A stretch of DNA of 12,963 bases, from NCBI GenBank assembly GCA_019057775.1, contig JAHLWT010000084.1, positions 1 through 12,963 on the forward strand, in the 5' to 3' direction. Source of the DNA: Promethearchaeota archaeon (GTDB taxonomy: Archaea; Asgardarchaeota; Lokiarchaeia; Sigynarchaeales; SOKP01). Of this stretch, positions 5,523 through 11,661 are shown piece after piece. A program made the position numbers and the translations under genes. The notes beneath the pieces are model-generated. The model was not told the DNA's origin, ran no database searches, and saw nothing but the letters and a program-made list of their open reading frames with translations. Numbering within the stretch: the stretch's first letter is position 1; each line of letters begins with the position of its first letter.

Positions 5523-5880
5523 AAAATTTTTGGAACATTTATAATTTATTTCTTTGATTAATTCGAACGTTAACATATATTAGATGTAGTTCTATTACAT
5601 AATTCAAAATTTCGGGGAATAACACTATTTTTTATCGATTTCTGAATTTTTAATATTTTATATTCAAAAAAGAAAATTATTTTGTACAATAGGAAAAAAA
5701 TTGATTTTTTTTATATGTTTAAAATGAATTCCAAATTGGAATTAATTTATATGGAAAACTGATTGGCTCTTTTTTTCATATCTGTTTGTAAATCAACCGA
5801 AAAGTCACATAAACATATGGATTTATTAGGTAACCTTTCTATTTTTTAATTTAATAAAATTTATTTAAAAAATGATTAAG
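5523..5880. other. Intergenic region with a perfect 17-bp palindrome
   Basis: No gene is visible. The most conspicuous element is AATTCCAA-A-TTGGAATT at 5727-5743, a perfect 8-1-8 palindrome about 190 bp before the nuclease operon. The rest is AT-rich DNA with homopolymer runs. Confidence 0.45.
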
Positions 5881-5883
5881 AAA

Positions 5884-5902
5884 ATTTATAAGAATTATAA
5901 AT
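5884..5902 (+). promoter_or_regulatory. TATA-like box of the peptide-nuclease operon
   Basis: A TTATAAGAATTATAAAT stretch lies directly before GGAGG (5904-5908). It resembles the boxes at 3882 and 7111. If it is the true TATA box the transcript would start inside or after the ribosome site, so an AT-rich stretch near 5850-5870 is the alternative. Confidence 0.35.
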
Positions 5903-5916
5903 TGGAGGTATAGAAA

Positions 5917-5982
5917 ATGGCAAAGAAATCAAAACAAACAAAACTAAATTTAAAGAAAAAAGGAGGTCATAGAAATGGATGA
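5917..5982 (+). CDS. 21-aa basic peptide, upstream and overlapping the first nuclease
   Basis: ATG at 5917 follows GGAGGTATAGAAA, a good ribosome site. The product is MAKKSKQTKLNLKKKGG plus four residues, with eight lysines and no acidic residue. Its last codons overlap the start of the nuclease gene by 8 nt, and its GGAGGT-encoded Gly-Gly is the ribosome site of the nuclease gene. The two start contexts (GGAGGTATAGAAAATGG and GGAGGTCATAGAAATGG) are near copies. It could be a translational leader, an internal duplication of the start region, or a tiny nucleic-acid-binding peptide. Confidence 0.5.
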   Translation: MAKKSKQTKLNLKKKGGHRNG

Positions 5983-6508
5983 AAAAGAGTTTACTAAAGA
6001 AATTCAACAGAAACTTCAGGCTAAATTAGTTAATTATGAAGTTTCTACTGGTGAAAATTTAATTTACAGGGTTATTATTGATGATAATATTGAATATAGA
6101 CCAAGAAATCCTAAAAAACCGAGCAGGGGAAATTTATCGTTCCAGACCGATTTAATGATAAAGCAAAATAGTGTACCACTGGTTATAATAGAAATTAAGC
6201 ATAAAAGTCTTACTACTCATGACGTCCTAACTTATTCGATGAAAGCACAGAGACATAAAGAAATTTATACATATTTAAGATATGGATTAATAATTGGAAA
6301 ATTCCAATTTATTCCTAACAGATTTTTTACACATAATTACGGATTTGATTTTGCATTAGTAATTGAAAACATTGAAGTTGAGAGTATCAACAAATTAATT
6401 AGAGTTATTAACGCCCAAATTGAAAACTCCAAAAAACTTTTAGATATTATGAAAAAAAAGAAAAAAGTTATAATATTTAACACTGTAATAGAAACTGAAT
6501 ACCAATAG
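5975..6508 (+). CDS. PD-(D/E)XK-fold restriction-like nuclease, 177 aa
   Basis: The catalytic pattern is clear: D59 in SFQTDLMI, then the hydrophobic strand PLVIIEIKHK with E73-x-K75. A long helix (THDVLTYSMKAQRHKEIYTYL) and a following strand (YGLIIGKF) complete the usual alpha-beta-beta-beta-alpha-beta core. The Lys-rich segment 153-164 may contact DNA. At 177 aa it is a stand-alone nuclease domain with no ATPase or recognition module. It begins at ATG behind AGGAGGT (5961-5967) and is followed 32 nt later by another nuclease-like gene, so the two probably form one operon. No methyltransferase is nearby, so a classical type II restriction-modification pair is not supported. The exact family is not recognised. 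Confidence 0.75.
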   Translation: MDEKEFTKEIQQKLQAKLVNYEVSTGENLIYRVIIDDNIEYRPRNPKKPSRGNLSFQTDLMIKQNSVPLVIIEIKHKSLTTHDVLTYSMKAQRHKEIYTYLRYGLIIGKFQFIPNRFFTHNYGFDFALVIENIEVESINKLIRVINAQIENSKKLLDIMKKKKKVIIFNTVIETEYQ

Positions 6509-6540
6509 AAAATAAATGTTTAATTAATAGAGGTGATAAA

Positions 6541-7029
6541 ATGAGTAAAGTACCTATTTCGAAAAATGATGTTGGTATTGCTGGTGAATTCTATATAGCA
6601 CATGTATTAGCCAAGCATGGATTTAAAGTTAATGTGTCATTAGGCAGAACAGAAGGATTTGATTTATTTGTAAAGAATCCAAATGGAATAAATATAACGG
6701 TTTCAGTAAAAACGACATATTCAAATAAATCTATAGAGATTATAATGAATAAAAAAGCTGAAACATTGATCGATGAAAGTTTGTTCTATGCTTTTGTTAG
6801 GTTAAATATGCCAGATGGTGTTCCAGAGTTCTGGATTGTTCCTTCTAAGATTGTGGCATCTGTAATTAAAGAATCTGATGAAACCTATATGGGGACGCCT
6901 AAAAAGGATGGTTCAGCACATAAAGAAACTTCTATGAGAGTTTTTGCCTTAGGAACACACCGTATTTATCCTGATGATTGGGAAGATCAATTAGAACCTT
7001 TTAAAGGGAATATAGAATTATTAAAATAA
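6541..7029 (+). CDS. Second PD-(D/E)XK-like protein, 162 aa, degenerate ExK
   Basis: IAGEFYIAHVLAKHGFKV carries the helix-1 Glu (E16). EGFDLFV supplies D41 and TVSVKTTY the lysine K57, but the usual Glu/Gln two residues before the lysine is Ser (S55). The C-terminal half has FWIVPSKIVASVI, then MRVFALGTHRIYPDDWEDQ, a layout I associate with stand-alone PD-(D/E)XK-like proteins of prokaryotic accessory regions. AGAGGTGAT before the ATG is a good ribosome site. It ends near a T10 tract at 7033. It may be an active variant, a DNA-binding partner of the upstream nuclease, or an inactive homologue. The same Ser substitution appears in the 504-aa ATPase. Confidence 0.75.
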   Translation: MSKVPISKNDVGIAGEFYIAHVLAKHGFKVNVSLGRTEGFDLFVKNPNGINITVSVKTTYSNKSIEIIMNKKAETLIDESLFYAFVRLNMPDGVPEFWIVPSKIVASVIKESDETYMGTPKKDGSAHKETSMRVFALGTHRIYPDDWEDQLEPFKGNIELLK

Positions 7030-7032
7030 TTA

Positions 7033-7042
7033 TTTTTTTTTT
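7033..7042 (+). terminator. T-tract terminator after the twin-nuclease operon
   Basis: Ten consecutive T begin 4 nt after the stop codon. T-rich tracts without a hairpin suffice for termination by archaeal RNA polymerase. Confidence 0.6.
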
Positions 7043-7085
7043 CATTACTTTTAAGTCCAAATAAATTATACTATAATTTGATGAT

Positions 7086-7100
7086 TTACAACATTTGTAA
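7086..7100. promoter_or_regulatory. Candidate operator TTACAA-N3-TTGTAA
   Basis: A perfect 6-3-6 inverted repeat ends 10 bp before the promoter box of the RHH gene. The half-site TTACAA recurs at 7140-7145, touching the start codon, and as part of ATTGTAAAT (7346-7354) / ATTTACAAT (7372-7380) around and after the stop codon. The recurrence around an RHH gene suggests autoregulation. Confidence 0.5.
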
Positions 7101-7110
7101 CTCTTCCAAA

Positions 7111-7129
7111 ACTTATAAATATTATAAAT
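7111..7129 (+). promoter_or_regulatory. TATA box of the RHH gene
   Basis: acttataaatattataaat, with the TTATAAATA core about 27 nt before the ATG at 7146, predicts a leaderless mRNA, in line with the absence of a Shine-Dalgarno sequence. The same 19-mer is at 3882-3900. Confidence 0.6.
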
Positions 7130-7145
7130 CTTATTAATATTACAA

Positions 7146-7352
7146 ATGGCTAAGAAAATTAAGTATGTAAATATTAATGTATCAGAAAAGAATAAAAGTG
7201 AATTAGAAATGATTAAACGTGAGTTAGAGAGATTTCATAAAAAAGACTTTAGAATAGATATTGCTATTGGTCATGTTCTTAAAGTTTATAATGATATAAT
7301 GAAAAGATTGAAGGATAAAGAGTCTTACGAAAAATTTTTACAAAAATTGTAA
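7146..7352 (+). CDS. Ribbon-helix-helix-like protein, 68 aa
   Basis: After a basic arm (MAKKIKYV) comes a short alternating strand (NINVS), a helix (EKNKSELEMIKRELERFH), a turn with basic residues (KKDFR) and a second helix (IDIAIGHVLKVYNDIMKRL). This matches the RHH fold of CopG-type repressors and antitoxins, with a C-terminal charged tail. It has its own leaderless promoter and is surrounded by TTACAA/TTGTAA half-sites, which supports autoregulation. Two downstream genes (unknown helical, HEPN) stand behind their own promoters, so a toxin-antitoxin pairing is possible but not shown by overlap. It is not closely similar to the RHH protein at 1006-1161. Confidence 0.65.
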   Translation: MAKKIKYVNINVSEKNKSELEMIKRELERFHKKDFRIDIAIGHVLKVYNDIMKRLKDKESYEKFLQKL

Positions 7353-7415
7353 ATGTTATTACAGTTGTTAGATTTACAATATTTGCTATTTCTACAAATC
7401 TCCTCTCGTAAAAAG

Positions 7416-7450
7416 TCTTATATAGAAGATCTAATATTATTTATATAAGA
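7416..7450. promoter_or_regulatory. Inverted repeat covering the promoter of the 160-aa gene
   Basis: TCTTATATA (7416-7424) and TATATAAGA (7442-7450) are perfect 9-bp arms with a 17-bp spacer. The right arm contains the likely TATA box (TTTATATAAG), about 37-46 nt before the GTG at 7487. A dimeric repressor here would occlude TBP. Chance is possible in such AT-rich DNA. Confidence 0.4.
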
Positions 7451-7486
7451 AAGATTCTAATTAATAAAAAAAGTGAGGAATTAATC

Positions 7487-7969
7487 GTGTATAATAAAGA
7501 TGATGAGGTCTTAGGAGAATATAATGAATTATTTTCTTATTTACATTATAAGATTAGAGCAATTCATGATAATATTAAAGCAGAAGAAAAAATTTTAGAA
7601 GGAATTATAGATAGAGAAACAGAATACGGTGAAAGAGTGTATACTTTATGTGAGTCAGCTAATTATATCGATGAAGAAGAGAAATTTGATAAATTTAGGG
7701 ATAAATTGACAAGCATTTTACATTATATGGTGGAACTATGGGATAAAAATCATCAGAATTTAAATTCATTTAATAGTTTAAAGATACTAACTGATTTTTT
7801 TATTCAGATTATCAATAGACTCTTGAAATATAACATGTATAGACTTTACAGAATAATGACAATCTACCAAGCAGACAATATAATTATGACACCTAATCTT
7901 ATGAGTATGTTCGATGATAAAATCAAAGAGAATGATGTTGATTTTGAGAGTGATATTTTCCCGATTTGA
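7487..7969 (+). CDS. 160-aa all-helical hypothetical protein
   Basis: The start is GTG at 7487, eight bases after GTGAGG; no ATG is available near the beginning of the frame. The protein is a series of charged amphipathic helices (EYNELFSYLHYKIRAIHDNIKAEEKILE..., FDKFRDKLTSILHYMVELW, LKILTDFFIQIINRLLKYNMYRLYRI) with an acidic tail (KENDVDFESDIFPI). There are no metal-binding clusters and no catalytic signature. It ends before a T12 tract and stands alone between an RHH gene and a HEPN gene. Its helical-bundle character and context would fit an antitoxin or HEPN partner, but that is inference only. Confidence 0.65.
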   Translation: MYNKDDEVLGEYNELFSYLHYKIRAIHDNIKAEEKILEGIIDRETEYGERVYTLCESANYIDEEEKFDKFRDKLTSILHYMVELWDKNHQNLNSFNSLKILTDFFIQIINRLLKYNMYRLYRIMTIYQADNIIMTPNLMSMFDDKIKENDVDFESDIFPI

Positions 7970-7989
7970 AGAATCAATGTTTTATATAA

Positions 7990-8001
7990 TTTTTTTTTTT
8001 T
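7990..8001 (+). terminator. T-tract terminator after the 160-aa gene
   Basis: Twelve consecutive T begin about 20 nt after the stop codon, sufficient for archaeal termination. Confidence 0.6.
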
Positions 8002-8014
8002 ATATTTGAGCCTA

Positions 8015-8070
8015 AGAATAAATCTACTGATATTGAAATGTAAATTTAAAATTCTTATAGAAAATTAATT
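8015..8070 (+). repeat. Imperfect 56-bp direct repeat, copy 1
   Basis: Begins AGAATAAATCTA and contains TTGAAATGTAAATT; aligns without gaps to 9069-9124 at roughly three quarters of positions. It lies between the 160-aa gene and the HEPN gene, about 90 bp upstream of the latter's start. Confidence 0.5.
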
Positions 8071-8159
8071 ATCTCGGAAAAAACATTTTTAATATTAGGA
8101 CTTAAATAATATAATTAGTTCTTTCTTATTAACCTTAAATTAAATTTACTGAAAGAAAA

Positions 8160-9038
8160 ATGACCAAATCTTATAAACCATCAATTTATTTTGATATTTT
8201 ATCAAAAAATATTGCTCTTTACGAAGGTTTTCGTGGTCTTAAAGAGAGAAAATTAAAAGATCATTTTAAAATGTATGAATCATATGAAGATTTTTCCAGT
8301 TATGTAGACTATTTAATAGATCCCTATAAAAATATCCCAGCATCTAATTTAGGAGAAGGTGTAAATCGTCTCCAAAAATTACGTGCAGAAATAAAAGGTG
8401 GAATAAAGGATAGAATTGATTATCATTTTAAAAATTTTAATATTAAAAAATTTAAAGAATTTGAAAACATAACTTTATTGTTTTTTATGTTCTCAGAGTT
8501 TGAAAATTATTTATTTAAATGTTTTAAATATATTATAATAAGAAGACCTGAAATATTATTTGAGAAACAGATTTCTATCGAAAATATTATTAATAAGATA
8601 AAAGATCTCAAATTAGATTCTAAAGATGAAATTGAAAATGAGGAATATAAAAATTTATTATTAAATTCTATAATTGAAGATTTCACTGAAAGGATTATCC
8701 ATGATAAATTATATGAAAACTATGAAGAAGTATTTACTTATGCTCGAAGAGTATTAGGAATTAAACATGATATAGAATCTGGAACGCTAAATCTATTATA
8801 TCTTTTTAAACAATTCAGAAATTTGTATTCTCATGGTGATGGAATAATTTCTTATATTTTCTTAAACAAAGTTGAAAAAATAGGATATAAAACAAAATAT
8901 TTCAAGTTGGGCGAGAAATTAATTGTAGATGATGAATTAATTGATGATGTTAGAAGTATGATTTTTTTTATAGGTTCAACTTTTGATAAAGCTTTTAGTA
9001 GTTCGTATCCAGAATTAAAGGTTAATATAGAAAAATAG
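8160..9038 (+). CDS. HEPN-domain protein, probable ribonuclease, 292 aa
   Basis: The decisive motif is FKQFRNLYSHGDG: R220-N221-x3-H225, the RNxxxH form of the HEPN Rx4-6H catalytic signature, followed by Gly. Residues ~100-130 form the hydrophobic HEPN helix with aromatic and acidic residues (ITLLFFMFSEFENYLFKCF), as in MAE_28990/MAE_18760-like and RiboL-PSP HEPN proteins. The N-terminal ~90 residues (with an Ile/Tyr-rich start) are a separate helical segment. HEPN proteins of this type are usually metal-independent RNases in toxin-antitoxin or antiviral systems. The start is ATG at 8160, with a TATA-like stretch near 8100-8110 and no strong ribosome site. It is a single-gene unit between two copies of a 56-bp repeat. 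Family well supported; substrate unknown. Confidence 0.75.
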   Translation: MTKSYKPSIYFDILSKNIALYEGFRGLKERKLKDHFKMYESYEDFSSYVDYLIDPYKNIPASNLGEGVNRLQKLRAEIKGGIKDRIDYHFKNFNIKKFKEFENITLLFFMFSEFENYLFKCFKYIIIRRPEILFEKQISIENIINKIKDLKLDSKDEIENEEYKNLLLNSIIEDFTERIIHDKLYENYEEVFTYARRVLGIKHDIESGTLNLLYLFKQFRNLYSHGDGIISYIFLNKVEKIGYKTKYFKLGEKLIVDDELIDDVRSMIFFIGSTFDKAFSSSYPELKVNIEK

Positions 9039-9068
9039 CTAAATTATTTATTATTAAAATTAAGTGTT

Positions 9069-9124
9069 AGAATAAATCTAATATTTTTGAAATGTAAATT
9101 AAAAACTCTTAATGGAAAATGATT
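9069..9124 (+). repeat. Imperfect 56-bp direct repeat, copy 2
   Basis: Same opening AGAATAAATCTA and core TTGAAATGTAAATT as copy 1 at 8015-8070. It starts 31 bp after the HEPN stop codon, so the two copies bracket the HEPN gene. Confidence 0.5.
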
Positions 9125-9289
9125 GTTTTTTGAAAATTGGCAGTTCAAGTTTTTGATAATTAAAAAAATCAAAACCTTTTGTTCTCTTATATCCTGTAGG
9201 AGTAGGATATTGAAAAATATTAAACATTAAAAAGGTAAAATAAAAATTATTATATTTTAATATATAATTTATGAAAAATAATTAATATA

Positions 9290-9303
9290 GTTCATTCATG
9301 AAC
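9290..9303. promoter_or_regulatory. Candidate operator of the metal ATPase
   Basis: GTTCAT-TC-ATGAAC is a perfect 6-2-6 palindrome 26 bp upstream of the TATA-like box. Metal-ATPase genes are often under a metal-sensing repressor such as an ArsR/SmtB protein, but the operator type cannot be read from this site and no regulator gene is adjacent. Confidence 0.35.
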
Positions 9304-9328
9304 GTTTTCTTTTATACTCCATAAGTGT

Positions 9329-9338
9329 TAAATTATAA
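9329..9338 (+). promoter_or_regulatory. TATA-like box of the metal ATPase
   Basis: TAAATTATAA lies about 27-36 nt before a GTG at 9365. This spacing predicts a nearly leaderless transcript starting at that GTG, supporting 9365 over 9522 as the true start. Confidence 0.4.
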
Positions 9339-9364
9339 TGTGAGAGAGAATACTATTTGATTAG

Positions 9365-9521
9365 GTGAGAAGATATTATAGCTGTAGAATGTGCATCATC
9401 CTTTTGTGAGGAGGGAGAATTTGAAGATGAATCTTTTTACGAAGAACATTTCTGGTATTTTTTAATACCCTCGGCAATTCTGCTTGGTATAGCTATTTTA
9501 CTAGAGTTTGTTTTTGAAATT
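9365..9521 (+). other. Probable frameshifted N-terminus of the metal ATPase
   Basis: The ATPase frame is open back to 9369 but has no ATG, GTG or TTG upstream of 9522. It still encodes a charged stretch and a clear membrane helix (EEHFWYFLIPSAILLGIAIL) that P1B ATPases need as an early transmembrane segment, so the gene must begin upstream. In the -1 phase, GTG at 9365 reads MRRYYSCRMCIIL before a stop at 9407. Dropping one T from the T4 run at 9402-9405 fuses the frames and gives a Cys-rich N-terminus (CRMC plus C) leading into CEEGEFEDES. A sequencing error, a real mutation or a +1 recoding event are all possible. Confidence 0.55.
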
Positions 9522-11522
9522 GTGTTAACTGCTCAAATTCTTGCAATTATTTCAATAATGCTTTCGAGTCCTGGGGTGGTAATGGAAGCAATTGACGATG
9601 TACGAGAGAAGAAGATTACTGCAAATCTTTTAATGCTTATAGCTGGAGTAGCCTCATTTTTTATTTTACATGGACAAGAAGGTGCGACTGCTTTATTATT
9701 ATATGCAATAGCAGAGAAGTTGGAAGACATTACAGCTGAAAAATCTCGAAATGCGATAAAAAAATTACTTGAACTGGCACCTGATGATGCTCTATTAAAA
9801 ACTGAAACAGGATATAAAAATATACCAACAAAAGACGTAAAAGTAGGAGATATAGTTGGTATAAAACCCGGTATGAAAGTTCCTTTAGATGGAATTATTG
9901 TTAAAGGTAGTTCCTATTTCGATGAGAGTGCTATTACAGGTGAATCTATTCCTGTATTTAAAAAGGATGGTGAAGAAATCTTTGCTGCTAGTTTAAATTC
10001 TGATAGTTTTGTTGATATTGAAGTCTCAAGAGAAAGTACAAACACTATTGTTGCTCAAATTGCTGAGAGTGTAAAAATTGCTCAGCAAAATAAAAGTGAC
10101 CATGAAAAATTTATTGAGAAATTTGCGAAATACTATACTCCAATCATTTTATTGACTTCAATTTTAGTCATGATTATTCCCCCTAGCTTGGGATTAAGTT
10201 TTAATGAATGGTTCTACCGTGGATTGATTTTATTGGTAGTATCATGTCCTTGCGCCCTTACATTGTCAACTCCTTTAGCTAATATTGCATCTTTGACCAA
10301 ACAAGCGAGAGAAGGAATTCTTATTAAAGGGAATAAATTTATAGAAAAGATTCGAGATATTGAAGTTTTTGCTTTTGACAAAACAGGAACTCTAACAGAA
10401 GGAAATCTAAAAATTTTTGATATATTTACATACAATAGCACCAATAAAAAAGACATAATCAGTATTGCTGCGAGTTTAGAGGCTTTATCAGAACATCCTA
10501 TTGGTAAAACAATTGTAAATCATGCTAAAGAATTAAATGTACCTTTTCTTAGCGTAGATGATTTTAAAATAACAAAAGGTAGAGGAATTAATGGCAAAAT
10601 AAACGGGGAGTTATTCCATGTCGGAAGTGTTAAATTTATAGAAGAATTAAATTATGATCTTCCAACTGATGATATTAATGAGATAGAAAGTTCAGGAACA
10701 ATTCCAATTTTATTAGGAGATGATAAAAGATTATTGGGAATAATCTCTATTAGGGATGTACTTAGAGTATCTGCTCCAATACTTATTTCTGGTTTAAAAA
10801 AGAGAGGTTATGAAACCGTTTTAATATCTGGAGATAATCAGAAGGTCTGTGATTCTATTGGAGCATGTCTAGATATAGATCTCACCTATGGTGAACATTT
10901 ACCCGACCAAAAATTACAAGAAATACGGAAATTAAAGGAGAAATATAAAGGAGTAGCCATGGTAGGAGATGGAATAAATGATGCTCCTGCGCTAGCATTA
11001 TCTGATTTAGGAATTGCAATCGGTGCTTCTGCTACAGATGTCACACTAGAAACAGCAGATGTCATTATCATAAATGATGATTTAAAAAAAATTTTAACAT
11101 TCGTAGATATAGCTAAGAAAACAAATAGAAAAATTAAACAAAACATTTGGACTTCAATAATTGTCAAAGTATCGTTTGCGATTTTAACTGTTATCGGATT
11201 TATGACACTCTGGGTTGCTGTAGGAGTTGGAGATATGGGGGTCTCTCTCCTTGTTCTTTTAAATAGTCTAACAATTTTCAGATACAAATTTACATATAAG
11301 GAAATTTCCACAGAAGAGTTGGAAAGCGAAGCGAAACTGATTATTTGTGACAATTGTAACACTAAGGATATCATACCTCAACATCACGGGAGGGACATGA
11401 TAAAGAAGGAAGATAAATTGATTTGCTGGAAAAATATTCTGAGTAGCGAAGAACTTGAAACTTGTGACGAAGAACTTCCGCTCCATTGTCCTCATTGTTC
11501 AGAAAGGATGGAATTGAAATAA
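9522..11522 (+). CDS. zntA: P1B-2-type Zn/Cd/Pb-exporting P-type ATPase
   Basis: A heavy-metal efflux pump of the cytoplasmic membrane. From the GTG used here: actuator TGES (139-142), metal-site SCPCALTLSTP (CPC 242-244 with SxP, the P1B-2 form), phosphorylation DKTGT (D286), SEHP (323-326) of the nucleotide domain and GDGIND (482-487). In the last membrane helices N541-x7-K549 and D571-x-G573 match the Zn/Cd/Pb class, not copper (no YN/MSS signature). A cytosolic C-terminal tail has C609-x2-C612, HH621-622, C635, C648 and C656-x2-C659, a likely metal-binding ribbon. No HMA domain is present. The 9522 start cuts off the first membrane helix, so the protein really begins upstream (about 50 residues more). 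It ends one base from the extended end of the convergent TPR gene. Its GC is higher than that of the genes to its left. Confidence 0.9.
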   Translation: MLTAQILAIISIMLSSPGVVMEAIDDVREKKITANLLMLIAGVASFFILHGQEGATALLLYAIAEKLEDITAEKSRNAIKKLLELAPDDALLKTETGYKNIPTKDVKVGDIVGIKPGMKVPLDGIIVKGSSYFDESAITGESIPVFKKDGEEIFAASLNSDSFVDIEVSRESTNTIVAQIAESVKIAQQNKSDHEKFIEKFAKYYTPIILLTSILVMIIPPSLGLSFNEWFYRGLILLVVSCPCALTLSTPLANIASLTKQAREGILIKGNKFIEKIRDIEVFAFDKTGTLTEGNLKIFDIFTYNSTNKKDIISIAASLEALSEHPIGKTIVNHAKELNVPFLSVDDFKITKGRGINGKINGELFHVGSVKFIEELNYDLPTDDINEIESSGTIPILLGDDKRLLGIISIRDVLRVSAPILISGLKKRGYETVLISGDNQKVCDSIGACLDIDLTYGEHLPDQKLQEIRKLKEKYKGVAMVGDGINDAPALALSDLGIAIGASATDVTLETADVIIINDDLKKILTFVDIAKKTNRKIKQNIWTSIIVKVSFAILTVIGFMTLWVAVGVGDMGVSLLVLLNSLTIFRYKFTYKEISTEELESEAKLIICDNCNTKDIIPQHHGRDMIKKEDKLICWKNILSSEELETCDEELPLHCPHCSERMELK

Positions 11523-11523
11523 T

Positions 11524-11661
11524 CTACTCTTTTGAGACTCTAATTTCTTCTCCTGAGAGTGTTTCAAGGTATTTAGTTTCCTCATCATCTAAATGAGTAT
11601 GAGTAAATCCTGCTTTAATTGCGAGATTTATATCATCAGTAATAAATGAAGTGTTTATTTC
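11524..11661 (-). other. Probable -1 frame extension of the TPR gene (45 codons)
   Basis: In the -1 phase relative to the TPR gene, an uninterrupted frame runs from its end to a TAG at 11526-11524, encoding a protein-like tail that includes INLAIKAGFTHTHLDDEE and ends IRVSKE. It has no usable start codon of its own. At 11667-11661 the mRNA reads A AAA AAG, the classic -1 slippery heptamer, followed after one codon by the 0-frame stop (11657-11655). The extension ends one base from the convergent ATPase stop. Programmed frameshifting, or a lost A in a homopolymer, would join it to the TPR protein. Confidence 0.6.

Larger units (their letters stand above)
9039..9364. other. Intergenic region upstream of the metal ATPase
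   Basis: No gene is visible. It contains the second 56-bp repeat copy (9069-9124), an inverted repeat ATATCCT (9189-9195) / AGGATAT (9204-9210), a perfect palindrome GTTCAT-TC-ATGAAC (9290-9303), and a TATA-like box (9329-9338). The last two look like the control region of the ATPase. Confidence 0.5.

Noticed and set aside
5975..7029. Restriction-modification system
   Set aside because: No methyltransferase motif (DPPY/NPPF or PCQ) is seen in any protein of the window.
10886..11374. 162-codon open frame on the minus strand
   Set aside because: It is antisense to the conserved GDGIND-to-DxG region of the P-type ATPase; the opposite strand is certain to be coding.
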